Shown here: piece by piece, positions 34,167 to 42,017 of the stretch
Layout of the letters: the number at the start of each line of letters is the position of its first letter
Position numbering within the stretch: the first letter of the stretch is position 1
Assembly (NCBI RefSeq): GCF_018918125.1
Contig: NZ_JAHLQA010000034.1
Location: 179,196-243,195 of the forward strand
DNA length: 64,000 nucleotides
Source of the DNA: Blautia sp. MSJ-19
GTDB taxonomy: Bacteria > Bacillota > Clostridia > Lachnospirales > Lachnospiraceae
Direction: 5' to 3'
Notes under the pieces: model-generated
Databases searched by the model: none
What the model saw: the letters and a program-made list of their open reading frames with translations, nothing else
What the model was told of the DNA's origin: nothing
Translations under genes and position numbers: made by a program

Positions 34167-35540
34167 ATGATTAATGTAATTGTAGAATTATCCAAGTATA
34201 TCATCCTGACACTGATGATTGTATATACCTTTCATTGTTTCTATACGGTACGACAATCAGATGAAGAAGAACGCAAAGAACTATTGCGGCAACAGCTTCT
34301 TTTGATCTTCTTTATTGACTTTACTGCATTTCTTGTTATTTACCTGAAAACCTTTAATTTTAAGGTTGTAGAATTTTATGCAGAAATGCTTCTGTTTTTT
34401 GCAGCAATTCAGATTCTGTACCGCCTGTTTTATAAAAAAGCATCCATCCTTCTTCTGAATAATATGTGCATGCTTTTGAGTGTCGGATTCATCATGCTGT
34501 GCCGGTTGGATATCTCCGCTGCGCAAAAACAGCTTTTGGTTGCTGCCGGAGCCAGTGCAGTTGCGCTCATTGTCCCGGTCATGATACGTAAGATGCGCTT
34601 TCTGCGCAAACTGACCTGGCTTTATGCTGGTGTTGGTATCCTTTTACTGGGGGCAGTATTCGCACTGGCACAGACCAGTTATGGTGCCAAACTTTCCCTG
34701 ATGGGGGTTCAGCCTTCTGAGGCAATCAAGATTACTTTTGTATTTTTCATGGCATCTTATCTGTCAAGAAATACCAGTTTTCGTGCCATTGTACAGGTCA
34801 CGATCGTTGCCGCACTCCATGTTGGTATTCTGGTTCTGTCCAGGGATCTCGGAAGTGCTGTTATCTTTTTTGTCACATATCTGGTAATGGTATATGTAGC
34901 TACAAGGAATTTTGGCTATCTTGCACTTGGGCTTGGCGGCGGTTCTGCTGGTGCCGTAGTTGCCTACCATCTGTTCGGACACGTTCGCCAGAGAGTCAGT
35001 GCTTGGAAAGATCCTATGGCAGTTTATCAAAATGAAGGTTATCAGATTGTACAGTCTCTTTTTGCAATTGGTACCGGCGGCTGGTTTGGTATGGGCTTAT
35101 GCCAGGGTTCTCCGGAATCTATTCCTGTTGTAAAAAATGACTTTATTTTCAGTGCAATCTGTGAAGAACTTGGTGGTATTTTTGCCATTTGCCTGATTCT
35201 TGTATGTATGAGCTTTTTCCTGATGATCGTCAATATTGCATTGCGGATCATCAATCCATTTTACAAACTGATTGCTCTGGGACTTGGCGTGGAATATGCT
35301 TTTCAGGTATTCCTCACTATTGGCGGTGCTACCAAATTTATTCCTATGACAGGTGTTACACTTCCTCTGGTAAGTTATGGAGGAAGTTCCCTGTTATGTA
35401 CCATCCTGATGCTTGCGATCATTCAGGGACTTTATATTCTAAGAGAAGACGAGGACGAGGAATTTGAGAAACGAAAACAGGAAGCAGTACAGAGACTCCG
35501 TTCAGGAGAGACAATCAACAGAACGCGTCAGATCCGATAA
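34167..35540 (+). CDS. FtsW/RodA/SpoVE (SEDS) family peptidoglycan polymerase
   Basis: SEDS proteins polymerise glycan strands from lipid II together with a class B penicillin-binding protein. The 457-residue protein has about ten membrane helices and the family segments VQPSEAIKITFVFFMASYLS, VLSRDLGSAVIFF (catalytic aspartate) and VTLPLVSYGGSSLL. It has an N-terminal extension of about 60 residues with two extra helices. The 3' end overlaps the next gene, a class B PBP, by 77 bases, which supports a dedicated SEDS-PBP pair. Whether it acts in division, elongation or sporulation cannot be told. Confidence 0.9.
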   Translation: MINVIVELSKYIILTLMIVYTFHCFYTVRQSDEEERKELLRQQLLLIFFIDFTAFLVIYLKTFNFKVVEFYAEMLLFFAAIQILYRLFYKKASILLLNNMCMLLSVGFIMLCRLDISAAQKQLLVAAGASAVALIVPVMIRKMRFLRKLTWLYAGVGILLLGAVFALAQTSYGAKLSLMGVQPSEAIKITFVFFMASYLSRNTSFRAIVQVTIVAALHVGILVLSRDLGSAVIFFVTYLVMVYVATRNFGYLALGLGGGSAGAVVAYHLFGHVRQRVSAWKDPMAVYQNEGYQIVQSLFAIGTGGWFGMGLCQGSPESIPVVKNDFIFSAICEELGGIFAICLILVCMSFFLMIVNIALRIINPFYKLIALGLGVEYAFQVFLTIGGATKFIPMTGVTLPLVSYGGSSLLCTILMLAIIQGLYILREDEDEEFEKRKQEAVQRLRSGETINRTRQIR

Positions 35541-36945
35541 ACGACGACGTACCAGAAATCGAGGCTATACCGGAGTTTCCTTCTTTTTTATCATTATCTT
35601 TATGGGACTGATCGGTTACCTGATTTATTTTAACACACTAAAAAGTGATGACTTCATTAACAGTCCTTACAATACACGCCAGGATTCTTTTTCAGACCGT
35701 GTTGTCCGCGGCAAGATCATATCTTCAGATGGAGAAGTACTTGCACAGACAAATGTTTCTGAGGATGGAACAGAAGAGAGATCTTACCCTTATGGAAGCA
35801 TCTTTGCTCATGTAGTCGGCTACGATACCAACGGCAAAAGTGGACTTGAATCCGAAGCAAACTTCCAGCTTCTGTCCTCCCATGATTTCTTTCTGAATCA
35901 GATTCGTAATGAATTCATGGGAACTAAAAATACAGGAGATACGGTTGTATCTACTCTGAATGCAGATTTGCAGACCACAGCTTACAATTCTCTTGGCGAT
36001 CGCAAAGGAGCAGTTGTTGCTTTGGAACCTTCCACCGGCAAAATTCTTGCCATGGTAAGCAAGCCAGATTTTGATCCGAATACCATTGCCCAGAACTGGG
36101 ACACACTTGTAAACGATGAAACAAACAGCAGTCTTCTTAACCGCGCAACTATGGGACAGTATCCTCCGGGATCTACTTTTAAAGTCGTAACTGCGCTGGA
36201 TTATTTCCGCAGCAAAGGAAGCTTCAACGGATTTTCTTTTGACTGTCAGGGCACGATTACAAAAGAAGAGCATACCATTCAATGTTACGGGGGAAAAGTT
36301 CATGGTACAGAAGATTTCTACTCTGCATTTGCCAACTCCTGTAACTGTGCATTTGCCGAAATCGGAACCGAGCTTGGAGGAGCTTCCCTGCTCAAAACAA
36401 GTGAAGATCTCCTCTTTAACCAGAAATTGCCATTAAACTCCTATAGAAAAAGTTCTTTTACTTTGAATGGCAGTTCAGGCATTCCACTGATCATGCAAAC
36501 TGCAATTGGTCAGGGTAATACTCTGGTATCTCCTATGCATATGGCTCTGATCACAAGTGCCATTGCCAACAATGGTGTTCTGATGAAGCCATATCTTATT
36601 GATAAAGTAGTTAATGACAGCGGCGATACAGTCACAACAACTGAACCAGCTACGTATAAAAATCTGATGACCAGCAACGAGGCAGCTCTGCTTGGCAAAC
36701 TGATGCAGGGTGTTGTACAAAACGGAACTGCTACTGCACTCAATGGGCGTGGATACAGTGTCGCCGGCAAAACCGGTTCTGCAGAGTATGATGAAAATGG
36801 TTCCAGTCATTCCTGGTTTATCGGTTATTCCAATGTCGATGATCCGGATCTTGTTGTTGCAATCATCGTAGAAGGTGGCGGAACCGGAAGTGAAGCCGCT
36901 GTTCCGATTGCCGCAGATCTCTTTGATGCCTATTACTTTGACTGA
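35464..36945 (+). CDS. Class B penicillin-binding transpeptidase
   Basis: The 493-residue transpeptidase has a basic cytoplasmic N-terminus (about 1-35), one membrane helix (about 37-57), a short dimerisation-like region, and a transpeptidase domain with S237-x-x-K240, S292-x-N294 and K436-T-G438. The start is inferred as TTG at 35464 with GAGG nine bases upstream; no ATG, GTG or TTG occurs in this frame between it and the membrane helix. It begins 77 bases inside the SEDS gene, in the +1 frame. It probably cross-links glycan made by that partner. Confidence 0.9.
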   Translation: MRNENRKQYRDSVQERQSTERVRSDKRRRTRNRGYTGVSFFFIIIFMGLIGYLIYFNTLKSDDFINSPYNTRQDSFSDRVVRGKIISSDGEVLAQTNVSEDGTEERSYPYGSIFAHVVGYDTNGKSGLESEANFQLLSSHDFFLNQIRNEFMGTKNTGDTVVSTLNADLQTTAYNSLGDRKGAVVALEPSTGKILAMVSKPDFDPNTIAQNWDTLVNDETNSSLLNRATMGQYPPGSTFKVVTALDYFRSKGSFNGFSFDCQGTITKEEHTIQCYGGKVHGTEDFYSAFANSCNCAFAEIGTELGGASLLKTSEDLLFNQKLPLNSYRKSSFTLNGSSGIPLIMQTAIGQGNTLVSPMHMALITSAIANNGVLMKPYLIDKVVNDSGDTVTTTEPATYKNLMTSNEAALLGKLMQGVVQNGTATALNGRGYSVAGKTGSAEYDENGSSHSWFIGYSNVDDPDLVVAIIVEGGGTGSEAAVPIAADLFDAYYFD

Positions 36946-36953
36946 TACCCGAA

Positions 36954-36994
36954 GTTATAGTTGCCAGTTAATTAAAAAAGAGTTATACTATAAC
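36954..36994 (+). promoter_or_regulatory. NUDIX gene promoter framed by an inverted repeat
   Basis: TTGCCA (36961-36966), 17 bases, TATACT (36984-36989). The promoter is framed by GTTATAGT (36954-36961) and ACTATAAC (36987-36994), exact reverse complements, which looks like an operator site. Confidence 0.7.
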
Positions 36995-37041
36995 CAGTTC
37001 GAGATATAAAACTCACACGCATTACAGGAGGAAATTGCAAA

Positions 37042-37494
37042 ATGATAGAAGCAACGAGCTGTGGCGGTGTGGTAATTTATCGTGGTAAAATACTGGCACT
37101 GTACAAGTCTTACAAAAATCGTTATGAAGGCTGGGTGCTGCCGAAGGGAACCGTAGAGCCGGGTGAAACACATATTCAGACCGCTTTACGCGAGGTGCAT
37201 GAAGAAGCAGGAGTCAAAGCTTCCGTAGTGAAATATATTGGCAAAAGTCATTATAATTTTACGGTACCTGAAGATATCGTTACAAAAGAAGTACATTGGT
37301 ATCTGATGACGGCTGATAATTATCATAGCAGACCTCAGAGAGAAGAGTTCTTCGTAGATTCCGGTTATTACAAATTTCATGAGATCTATCACCTTCTCCG
37401 TTTCTCCAATGAGAAGCAAATTGTAGAAAAAGCATATCAGGAATATCTGGAAATGCGGAGTCAGGGACTCTGGGGGAAACAGCGCAGAGTTTAA
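37042..37494 (+). CDS. NUDIX hydrolase
   Basis: NUDIX proteins hydrolyse nucleoside diphosphates linked to another group. The 150-residue protein has the NUDIX box in full: G-x5-E (GTVEPGE), then REVHEEAGV (about residues 35-57). The N-terminus ATSCGGVVIYRGKILAL is typical of AP4A-hydrolase-like members, but the substrate is not shown. ACAGGAGG precedes the ATG. It is monocistronic between its own promoter and terminator. Confidence 0.9.
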   Translation: MIEATSCGGVVIYRGKILALYKSYKNRYEGWVLPKGTVEPGETHIQTALREVHEEAGVKASVVKYIGKSHYNFTVPEDIVTKEVHWYLMTADNYHSRPQREEFFVDSGYYKFHEIYHLLRFSNEKQIVEKAYQEYLEMRSQGLWGKQRRV

Positions 37495-37515
37495 GTTCTG
37501 CAAAAATGTATTCAG

Positions 37516-37549
37516 ACAGGGCTGCGTACTTTACGCAGCCCTGTTTAAA
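37516..37549 (+). terminator. NUDIX gene terminator
   Basis: A 13-bp perfect stem, 37516-37528 with 37532-37544, loop CTT, followed by TTAAATTT. Confidence 0.85.
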
Positions 37550-37570
37550 TTTAAAAAAAAGGGATATCCT

Positions 37571-37599
37571 TTGTATTGGGAAAGTCCTAATCTTATATT
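37571..37599 (+). promoter_or_regulatory. promoter of the 37620-39332 gene group
   Basis: TTGTAT (37571-37576), 17 bases, TATATT (37594-37599). It stands right after the NUDIX terminator. Confidence 0.55.
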
Positions 37600-37619
37600 C
37601 TAAAGGAGCAATGAAGCAG

Positions 37620-37931
37620 ATGCTGAAATGGCACAAAAAATATTATAAGGGCAACGGTATTCAGCATGCCTCCAGAATCCGTCTGAAACTTGCTCTGGGA
37701 AAACCCGTCCCCGGAGTTTATCTGATTACCCTTTCGGACAATCCTCATAATCTTCTGGAAATTTTGCCCGCCATGACACTTATTCAGGAAACTGCCGCAC
37801 GTATGTGTCCGGAGATTGTTGGAATTGCCAGCGGAAAAGACGAAGCTCTGGAACTGGTTACACTGATGATTCAGACTATCTATGAAGAGACCGGTGATTT
37901 TAAAGTAAAAGAATATTGGAAGAACAGGTGA
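37620..37931 (+). CDS. Conserved hypothetical protein, 103 residues
   Basis: I do not recognise this family. From M at 37620 the protein is basic at the N-terminus (WHKKYYKG) and then mixed alpha/beta, with segments GKPVPGVYLITLSDNPHNLLEILPAMTLIQETAARMCPEIVGIASGKDEALE broken by no membrane helix, so it should be cytoplasmic. AAAGGAG (37602-37608) is 11 bases before 37620 but only two before the ATG at 37611, which favours 37620. The next gene follows four bases on, and gerW lies further downstream, so it may belong to a sporulation-linked transcript; that is inference. Confidence 0.6.
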   Translation: MLKWHKKYYKGNGIQHASRIRLKLALGKPVPGVYLITLSDNPHNLLEILPAMTLIQETAARMCPEIVGIASGKDEALELVTLMIQTIYEETGDFKVKEYWKNR

Positions 37932-37935
37932 ACGC

Positions 37936-38955
37936 ATGCTACATATTTTGTGGATACTGATCAAATTTATATTAATACTGGCAGGCATACTGCTTGGGCT
38001 GATCTTATTAGCAGTCCTTCTCCTTTTATTCTGTCCGGTCAGATACAGTGCAGCTGTAGCAAAAGAAACTTCCTCTTTTCGCGATATATCTGCCCACGCC
38101 AAAGTAAGCTGGCTGTTTGGAGGCATCGCCATACATTTTGACTACAGCAGAGAACAGACAAAATCAGATTTCAGATTATTTGGCATCCCGCTCCTGAAAC
38201 TGATACAGCATTTTCGTTCCCGCAAAATCTCTCATAATAAGAGACCGACATCTTCTGTGCAGGAAACCCTGTCGGACACCAATATTTCGGGCAGCTACAG
38301 TGAAACAGATCCTGCTCCTTCAGTTTCAGACACTATCTCAGAAAAAACAGACAGCCTTTTTCCGCCATCCTCTGATTTTTCTGAAAAAGCAACTGCAGAA
38401 GAACAAACAAAAGAAGAGAAGGAAGCAGAACTGCACTACTGGAAAATAAAAATAGAAGGATTCTTTTTCCGCCTCGGAAACATTTGCCGTACTATCTGCG
38501 ACCATATCAGATATTTTCTGGAAAAAATCAAAAAGATTCCTTCCACTGTTGAGAATTTTTCTTTAACAATCGAAAATATTTGTGCTAAGATAGAGGCATA
38601 CAGAAGTTTTCTGGAACACCCCAGAACCAGAGCAGCCTTTTCTCTGGTCAAAACAAAATTCCAAAAACTTCTCCGTCATGTATTCCCGACAAAAATTCAG
38701 GGAACGCTTACTTTTGGAAGCACAGATCCCTCTGTAACCGGTACAGTTCTTGCGGTTCTTGGAATGACTATTCCATTACATCAAAACTGTATTTCTGTTA
38801 CTCCCGTCTTTGAGGACCGCAATATTCTGGAAGGTTCTGTTCAATTAAAAGGGCGTGTCTATGGATTTCTGCTTGTACGCACAGCAGTAGAATTATATTT
38901 TAACAAAAATATCAAATATGTCATCAGACGATGGAAACATAATAAGGAGGACTGA
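37936..38955 (+). CDS. DUF2953 domain protein, membrane-anchored
   Basis: The 339-residue protein has a strong N-terminal membrane segment (about 5-32) ending in CPVRYS, a short beta-like region, a low-complexity acidic and serine-rich linker (about 105-160), and a C-terminal domain rich in aromatic and basic residues. The layout agrees with DUF2953 proteins, which in Firmicutes often sit directly before gerW (ytfI-ytfJ in Bacillus). The same order is seen here, with two bases between stop and the next ATG. Function unknown; a role in spore formation or germination is suggested by the neighbour only. Confidence 0.75.
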   Translation: MLHILWILIKFILILAGILLGLILLAVLLLLFCPVRYSAAVAKETSSFRDISAHAKVSWLFGGIAIHFDYSREQTKSDFRLFGIPLLKLIQHFRSRKISHNKRPTSSVQETLSDTNISGSYSETDPAPSVSDTISEKTDSLFPPSSDFSEKATAEEQTKEEKEAELHYWKIKIEGFFFRLGNICRTICDHIRYFLEKIKKIPSTVENFSLTIENICAKIEAYRSFLEHPRTRAAFSLVKTKFQKLLRHVFPTKIQGTLTFGSTDPSVTGTVLAVLGMTIPLHQNCISVTPVFEDRNILEGSVQLKGRVYGFLLVRTAVELYFNKNIKYVIRRWKHNKED

Positions 38956-38957
38956 TT

Positions 38958-39332
38958 ATGTCAGGCGAAAACAATTTCAAAGATACTGTAAACTCACTCT
39001 TCAAAGGTCTGGATGCTTTTATTTCAGCCAAAACCGTTGTAGGAGATGCTATCCACGTAGGAGATACGATCATTCTTCCTCTTGTCGATGTCTCTTTCGG
39101 TGTAGGTGCAGGCGCTTTTGAGGGAGAAAAGAAGAGTAATGGAGGCGGTGGTATGACCGGAAAACTGACTCCAAGTGCTGTACTTGTCATTCAGAATGGT
39201 TCCACCAAACTGGTCAACATCAAAAATCAGGACGGACTTACCAAAGTTCTGGATATGGTTCCTGATTTTGTAGACCGTTTTTCATCTGGATTTGGAAAAG
39301 ACGATTCTTCAGACACTGAAACAGCAGAATAA
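38958..39332 (+). CDS. gerW: GerW family sporulation protein (YtfJ)
   Basis: GerW/YtfJ is a small protein made during sporulation and needed for normal germination. The 124-residue protein shows the family pattern: AKTVVGDAIHVGDTIILPLVDVSFGVGAG (about 25-53), a glycine-rich turn, and the beta segment SAVLVIQNGS. TAAGGAGG precedes the ATG. Length is close to normal (Bacillus YtfJ is about 150). It ends a short run with the DUF2953 gene. Confidence 0.92.
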   Translation: MSGENNFKDTVNSLFKGLDAFISAKTVVGDAIHVGDTIILPLVDVSFGVGAGAFEGEKKSNGGGGMTGKLTPSAVLVIQNGSTKLVNIKNQDGLTKVLDMVPDFVDRFSSGFGKDDSSDTETAE

Positions 39333-39405
39333 GACTCCTCACATTCATTCCCAGGAGCATCTTCGCATATAATACTGTAAGTTCTATTAGAACAGAGGTC
39401 GGAAT

Positions 39406-39543
39406 ATGGGAAGGCTCCTGGGTTTTATGCTGTTCTGTATTGGAATCGGAATGGTAATCGGTATGCTGGTCGCAGAACATGTGATCCTTGTAATCTCAGC
39501 CGGCCTTTGCCTTCTGTGCGGATATCATATGTTCTGTCGATAA
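39406..39543 (+). CDS. small membrane peptide, 45 residues
   Basis: An ATG at 39406 with AGAGG eleven bases upstream opens a 46-codon frame to TAA at 39543. The product has two hydrophobic stretches: MGRLLGFMLFCIGIGMVIGM, and VILVISAGLCLLCGYHMFC, split by LVAEH. It looks like a one- or two-pass membrane peptide. It follows gerW by 73 bases. A TATAAT (39368-39373), within CATATAAT, stands before it and might be a sporulation-type -10. The frame is short, so confidence rests on the ribosome site and the clean hydrophobic pattern. Confidence 0.6.
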   Translation: MGRLLGFMLFCIGIGMVIGMLVAEHVILVISAGLCLLCGYHMFCR

Positions 39544-39565
39544 CCACTTATTGCTTTGTACGAAA

Positions 39566-39598
39566 AAATGCCTGGAAGGATATCCCCTCCAGGCATTT
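39566..39598 (-). terminator. rpmB terminator
   Basis: AAATGCCTGGA (39566-39576) and TCCAGGCATTT (39588-39598) form an 11-bp stem. On the minus strand it is followed by a run of T from the A-tract at 39563-39568, as expected for rpmB. Confidence 0.83.
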
Positions 39599-39625
39599 CT
39601 GCGATCGTTCTTATTGATTGAACTC

Positions 39626-39814
39626 TTATGCTCTTTCTACTTTTCCGGATCTCAGACAAGAAGTACATACATACATCTTCTGTGCACCGCCAGTAGCAGT
39701 CTTAACTCTAACGGACTTTACGTTAGATTTCCACATTTTATTAGATCTTCTATGTGAATGACTTACATTATTTCCGAAATAAGCACCTTTTTCACAAACT
39801 GCACATTTAGCCAT
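39626..39814 (-). CDS. rpmB: 50S ribosomal protein L28
   Basis: The 62-residue protein has the L28 N-terminus MAKCAVCEKGAYFGNNVSHS and a basic middle (RRSNKMWKSN), with a zinc-ribbon-like pair of cysteine motifs (CAVC near the start and CTSC near residue 52). The frame is open 22 codons further upstream, but AAGGAGG (39822-39828) fixes the start at 39814. It is monocistronic and divergent from the asp23-like gene, as in Bacillus. Confidence 0.97.
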   Translation of the reverse strand: MAKCAVCEKGAYFGNNVSHSHRRSNKMWKSNVKSVRVKTATGGAQKMYVCTSCLRSGKVERA

Positions 39815-39932
39815 GATAGCACCTCCTTGACGCTTTTTTTCAACAGGTCTTATTTTAACAGATGAATTTACCTTTTGCAAGTAAAAAAACAGAAATTCTA
39901 AAAATAATATTCCTTTTTCTTCAAAAAAAGGT

Positions 39933-39938
39933 TATAAT
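39933..39938 (+). promoter_or_regulatory. -10 element before the Asp23-like gene
   Basis: TATAAT at 39933-39938, 31 bases before the start codon. The -35 region (TTCCTT at 39910-39915) is a poor match. Confidence 0.5.
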
Positions 39939-39969
39939 ACATGCATACTAAAAAATTGGAGGTACCTAT

Positions 39970-40329
39970 ATGAATGGACGTATAGATTCCGGATTAGGAC
40001 AAATCGTCATTGATACAGACGTTATTGCTACCTATGCAGGAAGTGTTGCAGTCGAATGTTTCGGTATTGTAGGAATGGCTGCTGTCAGTATGAAAGACGG
40101 ATTGGTTAAACTTCTTCGCAAAGAAAGCCTGAAACATGGCATTAGTGTATCGGTTACTGAAGAAAACAAAATTCGCCTGAATTTTCACGTGATCGTTGCA
40201 TATGGAGTAAATATCAGCACGATTGCAGACAATCTTGTCAGCAATGTAAAATATAAAGTTGAAGATTTCACCGGTATGGAAATTGAAAAGATCAACATCT
40301 ATGTGGAAGGCGTACGCGCCATCGATTAA
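39970..40329 (+). CDS. Asp23/Gls24 family envelope stress protein (YloU type)
   Basis: The 119-residue protein has the Asp23/Gls24 domain over most of its length, with IVIDTDVIATYAGSVAVECFGIVGMAA near the N-terminus and VKYKVEDFTGMEIEKINIYVEGV at the end. In Bacillus the homologue YloU sits next to yloV and recG, and the same order rpmB/yloU/yloV/recG is kept here. Asp23 in Staphylococcus is membrane associated through a partner; the function here is unproven. TTGGAGG precedes the start. Confidence 0.9.
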   Translation: MNGRIDSGLGQIVIDTDVIATYAGSVAVECFGIVGMAAVSMKDGLVKLLRKESLKHGISVSVTEENKIRLNFHVIVAYGVNISTIADNLVSNVKYKVEDFTGMEIEKINIYVEGVRAID

Positions 40330-40347
40330 AAGTCAGAGGAGGAACTT

Positions 40348-42015
40348 GTGGTGAATATAAAAACCATAGATGCCAAAGTACTTTCCAGAATGTTTCTGGC
40401 CGGTGCCAAAAACCTGGAAGCAAAAAAAGAATGGATCAATGAATTAAATGTATTTCCTGTTCCAGACGGAGATACAGGTACTAATATGACAATGACGATC
40501 ATGTCTGCCGCTGCAGAAGTAAGCGCGCTGACAGATCCGGATATGGAGACCCTGGCAAAAGCTATTTCTTCAGGATCTCTTCGCGGTGCCCGCGGAAACT
40601 CTGGTGTTATCCTGTCCCAGCTTCTGCGTGGATTTACCAAAGGTGTCAAAAAACACAGCGAATTAGACGCTGTAACTATCGCTGATGCTATGGAACGTGC
40701 TGTTGAGACAGCCTATAAAGCAGTTATGAAACCAAAGGAAGGAACCATTCTTACTGTAGCCAAGGAAGCTGCCGCCAAAGCTCTTGAAATTGCTCCGGAA
40801 GCAGAAGCACTGGAACCTTTTTTTCATGATGTATTCCAGCATGCAGAGATTACTCTTTCCAAGACACCTGATATGCTTCCAGTCTTAAAAGAAGCAGGTG
40901 TTGTTGACTCTGGCGGACAGGGACTTCTTGAAGTCCTTCGCGGTGCGATCGACGGATTCCTTGGAAAAGAAATAGACTATTCTGCTTTTGAAAAACCGGC
41001 AGGAGCATCCGTTACAAAAATTTCTCCTCAGGCTGAGGCAAATATCAAATTCGGTTACTGCACAGAATTTATCATTCTTCTCAACAAGCCTATGCCTGTA
41101 GAAGAGGAACATTCTTTCAAGGAATTTCTTACATCTATCGGTGATTCTATTGTTCTTGTCGCAGACGATGAGATTGTAAAAGTTCATGTGCATACCAATC
41201 ATCCTGGTCAGGCAATTGAACGTGCCCTGACTTATGGAGCACTTTCACGTATGAAAATCGACAACATGCGCGAAGAACATCAGGAAAAACTGATCAAAGA
41301 TGCTGAAAAGCTCGCCAAACAGCAGGAAGAGGAAGAAAAGAACCAGACCCCACCAAAAGAAACCGGTTTTATTGCAGTTTCTGCAGGTGCTGGTCTTACA
41401 GATATTTTCCGTGAGCTCGGAGTCGATTATCTGATTGAAGGCGGTCAGACCATGAATCCAAGTACAGAGGATATGCTGAATGCAATTGATAAAGTCAATG
41501 CCAAAACAATCTATATCCTTCCAAACAATAAAAATATCATTCTGGCAGCCAATCAGGCACGTGATCTTACAGAAGACAAAAAGATCATTGTAATTCCAAC
41601 CAAAACGATTCCTCAGGGAGTTACCGCACTGATCAGTTTTGTTCCAGAAAAGACGGATGAAGAAAATACCGAAGAAATGATCGATGCAATTTCCCGTGTA
41701 CGTACCGGTCAGATCACATACGCTGTTCGTGATACCCGTATCGAAGACAAAGAAATTCACGAAGGTGATATCATGGGTATCGGTGACAAAGGAATTCTTT
41801 CTGTAGGAAGTGGCAAAGAGAATGTTGCCATCAGTACTGTAGATGCCATGATGACAGATGACGCAGAAGTAATCAGTATCTATTACGGAACAGATACAAC
41901 CGAAGAAAAAGCAGAAGCACTGGCAGCTGCACTTGAAGAAAAATATCCAGAATGTGAAGTAGAAGTGAACAACGGTGGACAGCCGATTTACTACTACATT
42001 ATCTCCGTAGAATAA
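40348..42015 (+). CDS. DAK2 domain fatty acid kinase-like protein (FakA/YloV type)
   Basis: FakA phosphorylates fatty acids held by a FakB (DegV-family) partner. The 555-residue protein has the N-terminal DAK2 kinase domain (about 1-200) with NVFPVPDGDTGTNM (metal-binding aspartates, about 33-46), GARGNSGVILSQ (about 78-89) and DSGGQGLL (about 189-196), then the C-terminal FakA domain (about 330-555). Start is GTG at 40348 or the adjacent GTG at 40351; AGAGGAGG lies 5 or 8 bases upstream, and the second spacing is slightly better. FakB is not in the window. It is coupled to recG, whose ATG follows two bases after the stop. Confidence 0.9.
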   Translation: MVNIKTIDAKVLSRMFLAGAKNLEAKKEWINELNVFPVPDGDTGTNMTMTIMSAAAEVSALTDPDMETLAKAISSGSLRGARGNSGVILSQLLRGFTKGVKKHSELDAVTIADAMERAVETAYKAVMKPKEGTILTVAKEAAAKALEIAPEAEALEPFFHDVFQHAEITLSKTPDMLPVLKEAGVVDSGGQGLLEVLRGAIDGFLGKEIDYSAFEKPAGASVTKISPQAEANIKFGYCTEFIILLNKPMPVEEEHSFKEFLTSIGDSIVLVADDEIVKVHVHTNHPGQAIERALTYGALSRMKIDNMREEHQEKLIKDAEKLAKQQEEEEKNQTPPKETGFIAVSAGAGLTDIFRELGVDYLIEGGQTMNPSTEDMLNAIDKVNAKTIYILPNNKNIILAANQARDLTEDKKIIVIPTKTIPQGVTALISFVPEKTDEENTEEMIDAISRVRTGQITYAVRDTRIEDKEIHEGDIMGIGDKGILSVGSGKENVAISTVDAMMTDDAEVISIYYGTDTTEEKAEALAAALEEKYPECEVEVNNGGQPIYYYIISVE

Positions 42016-42017
42016 AC

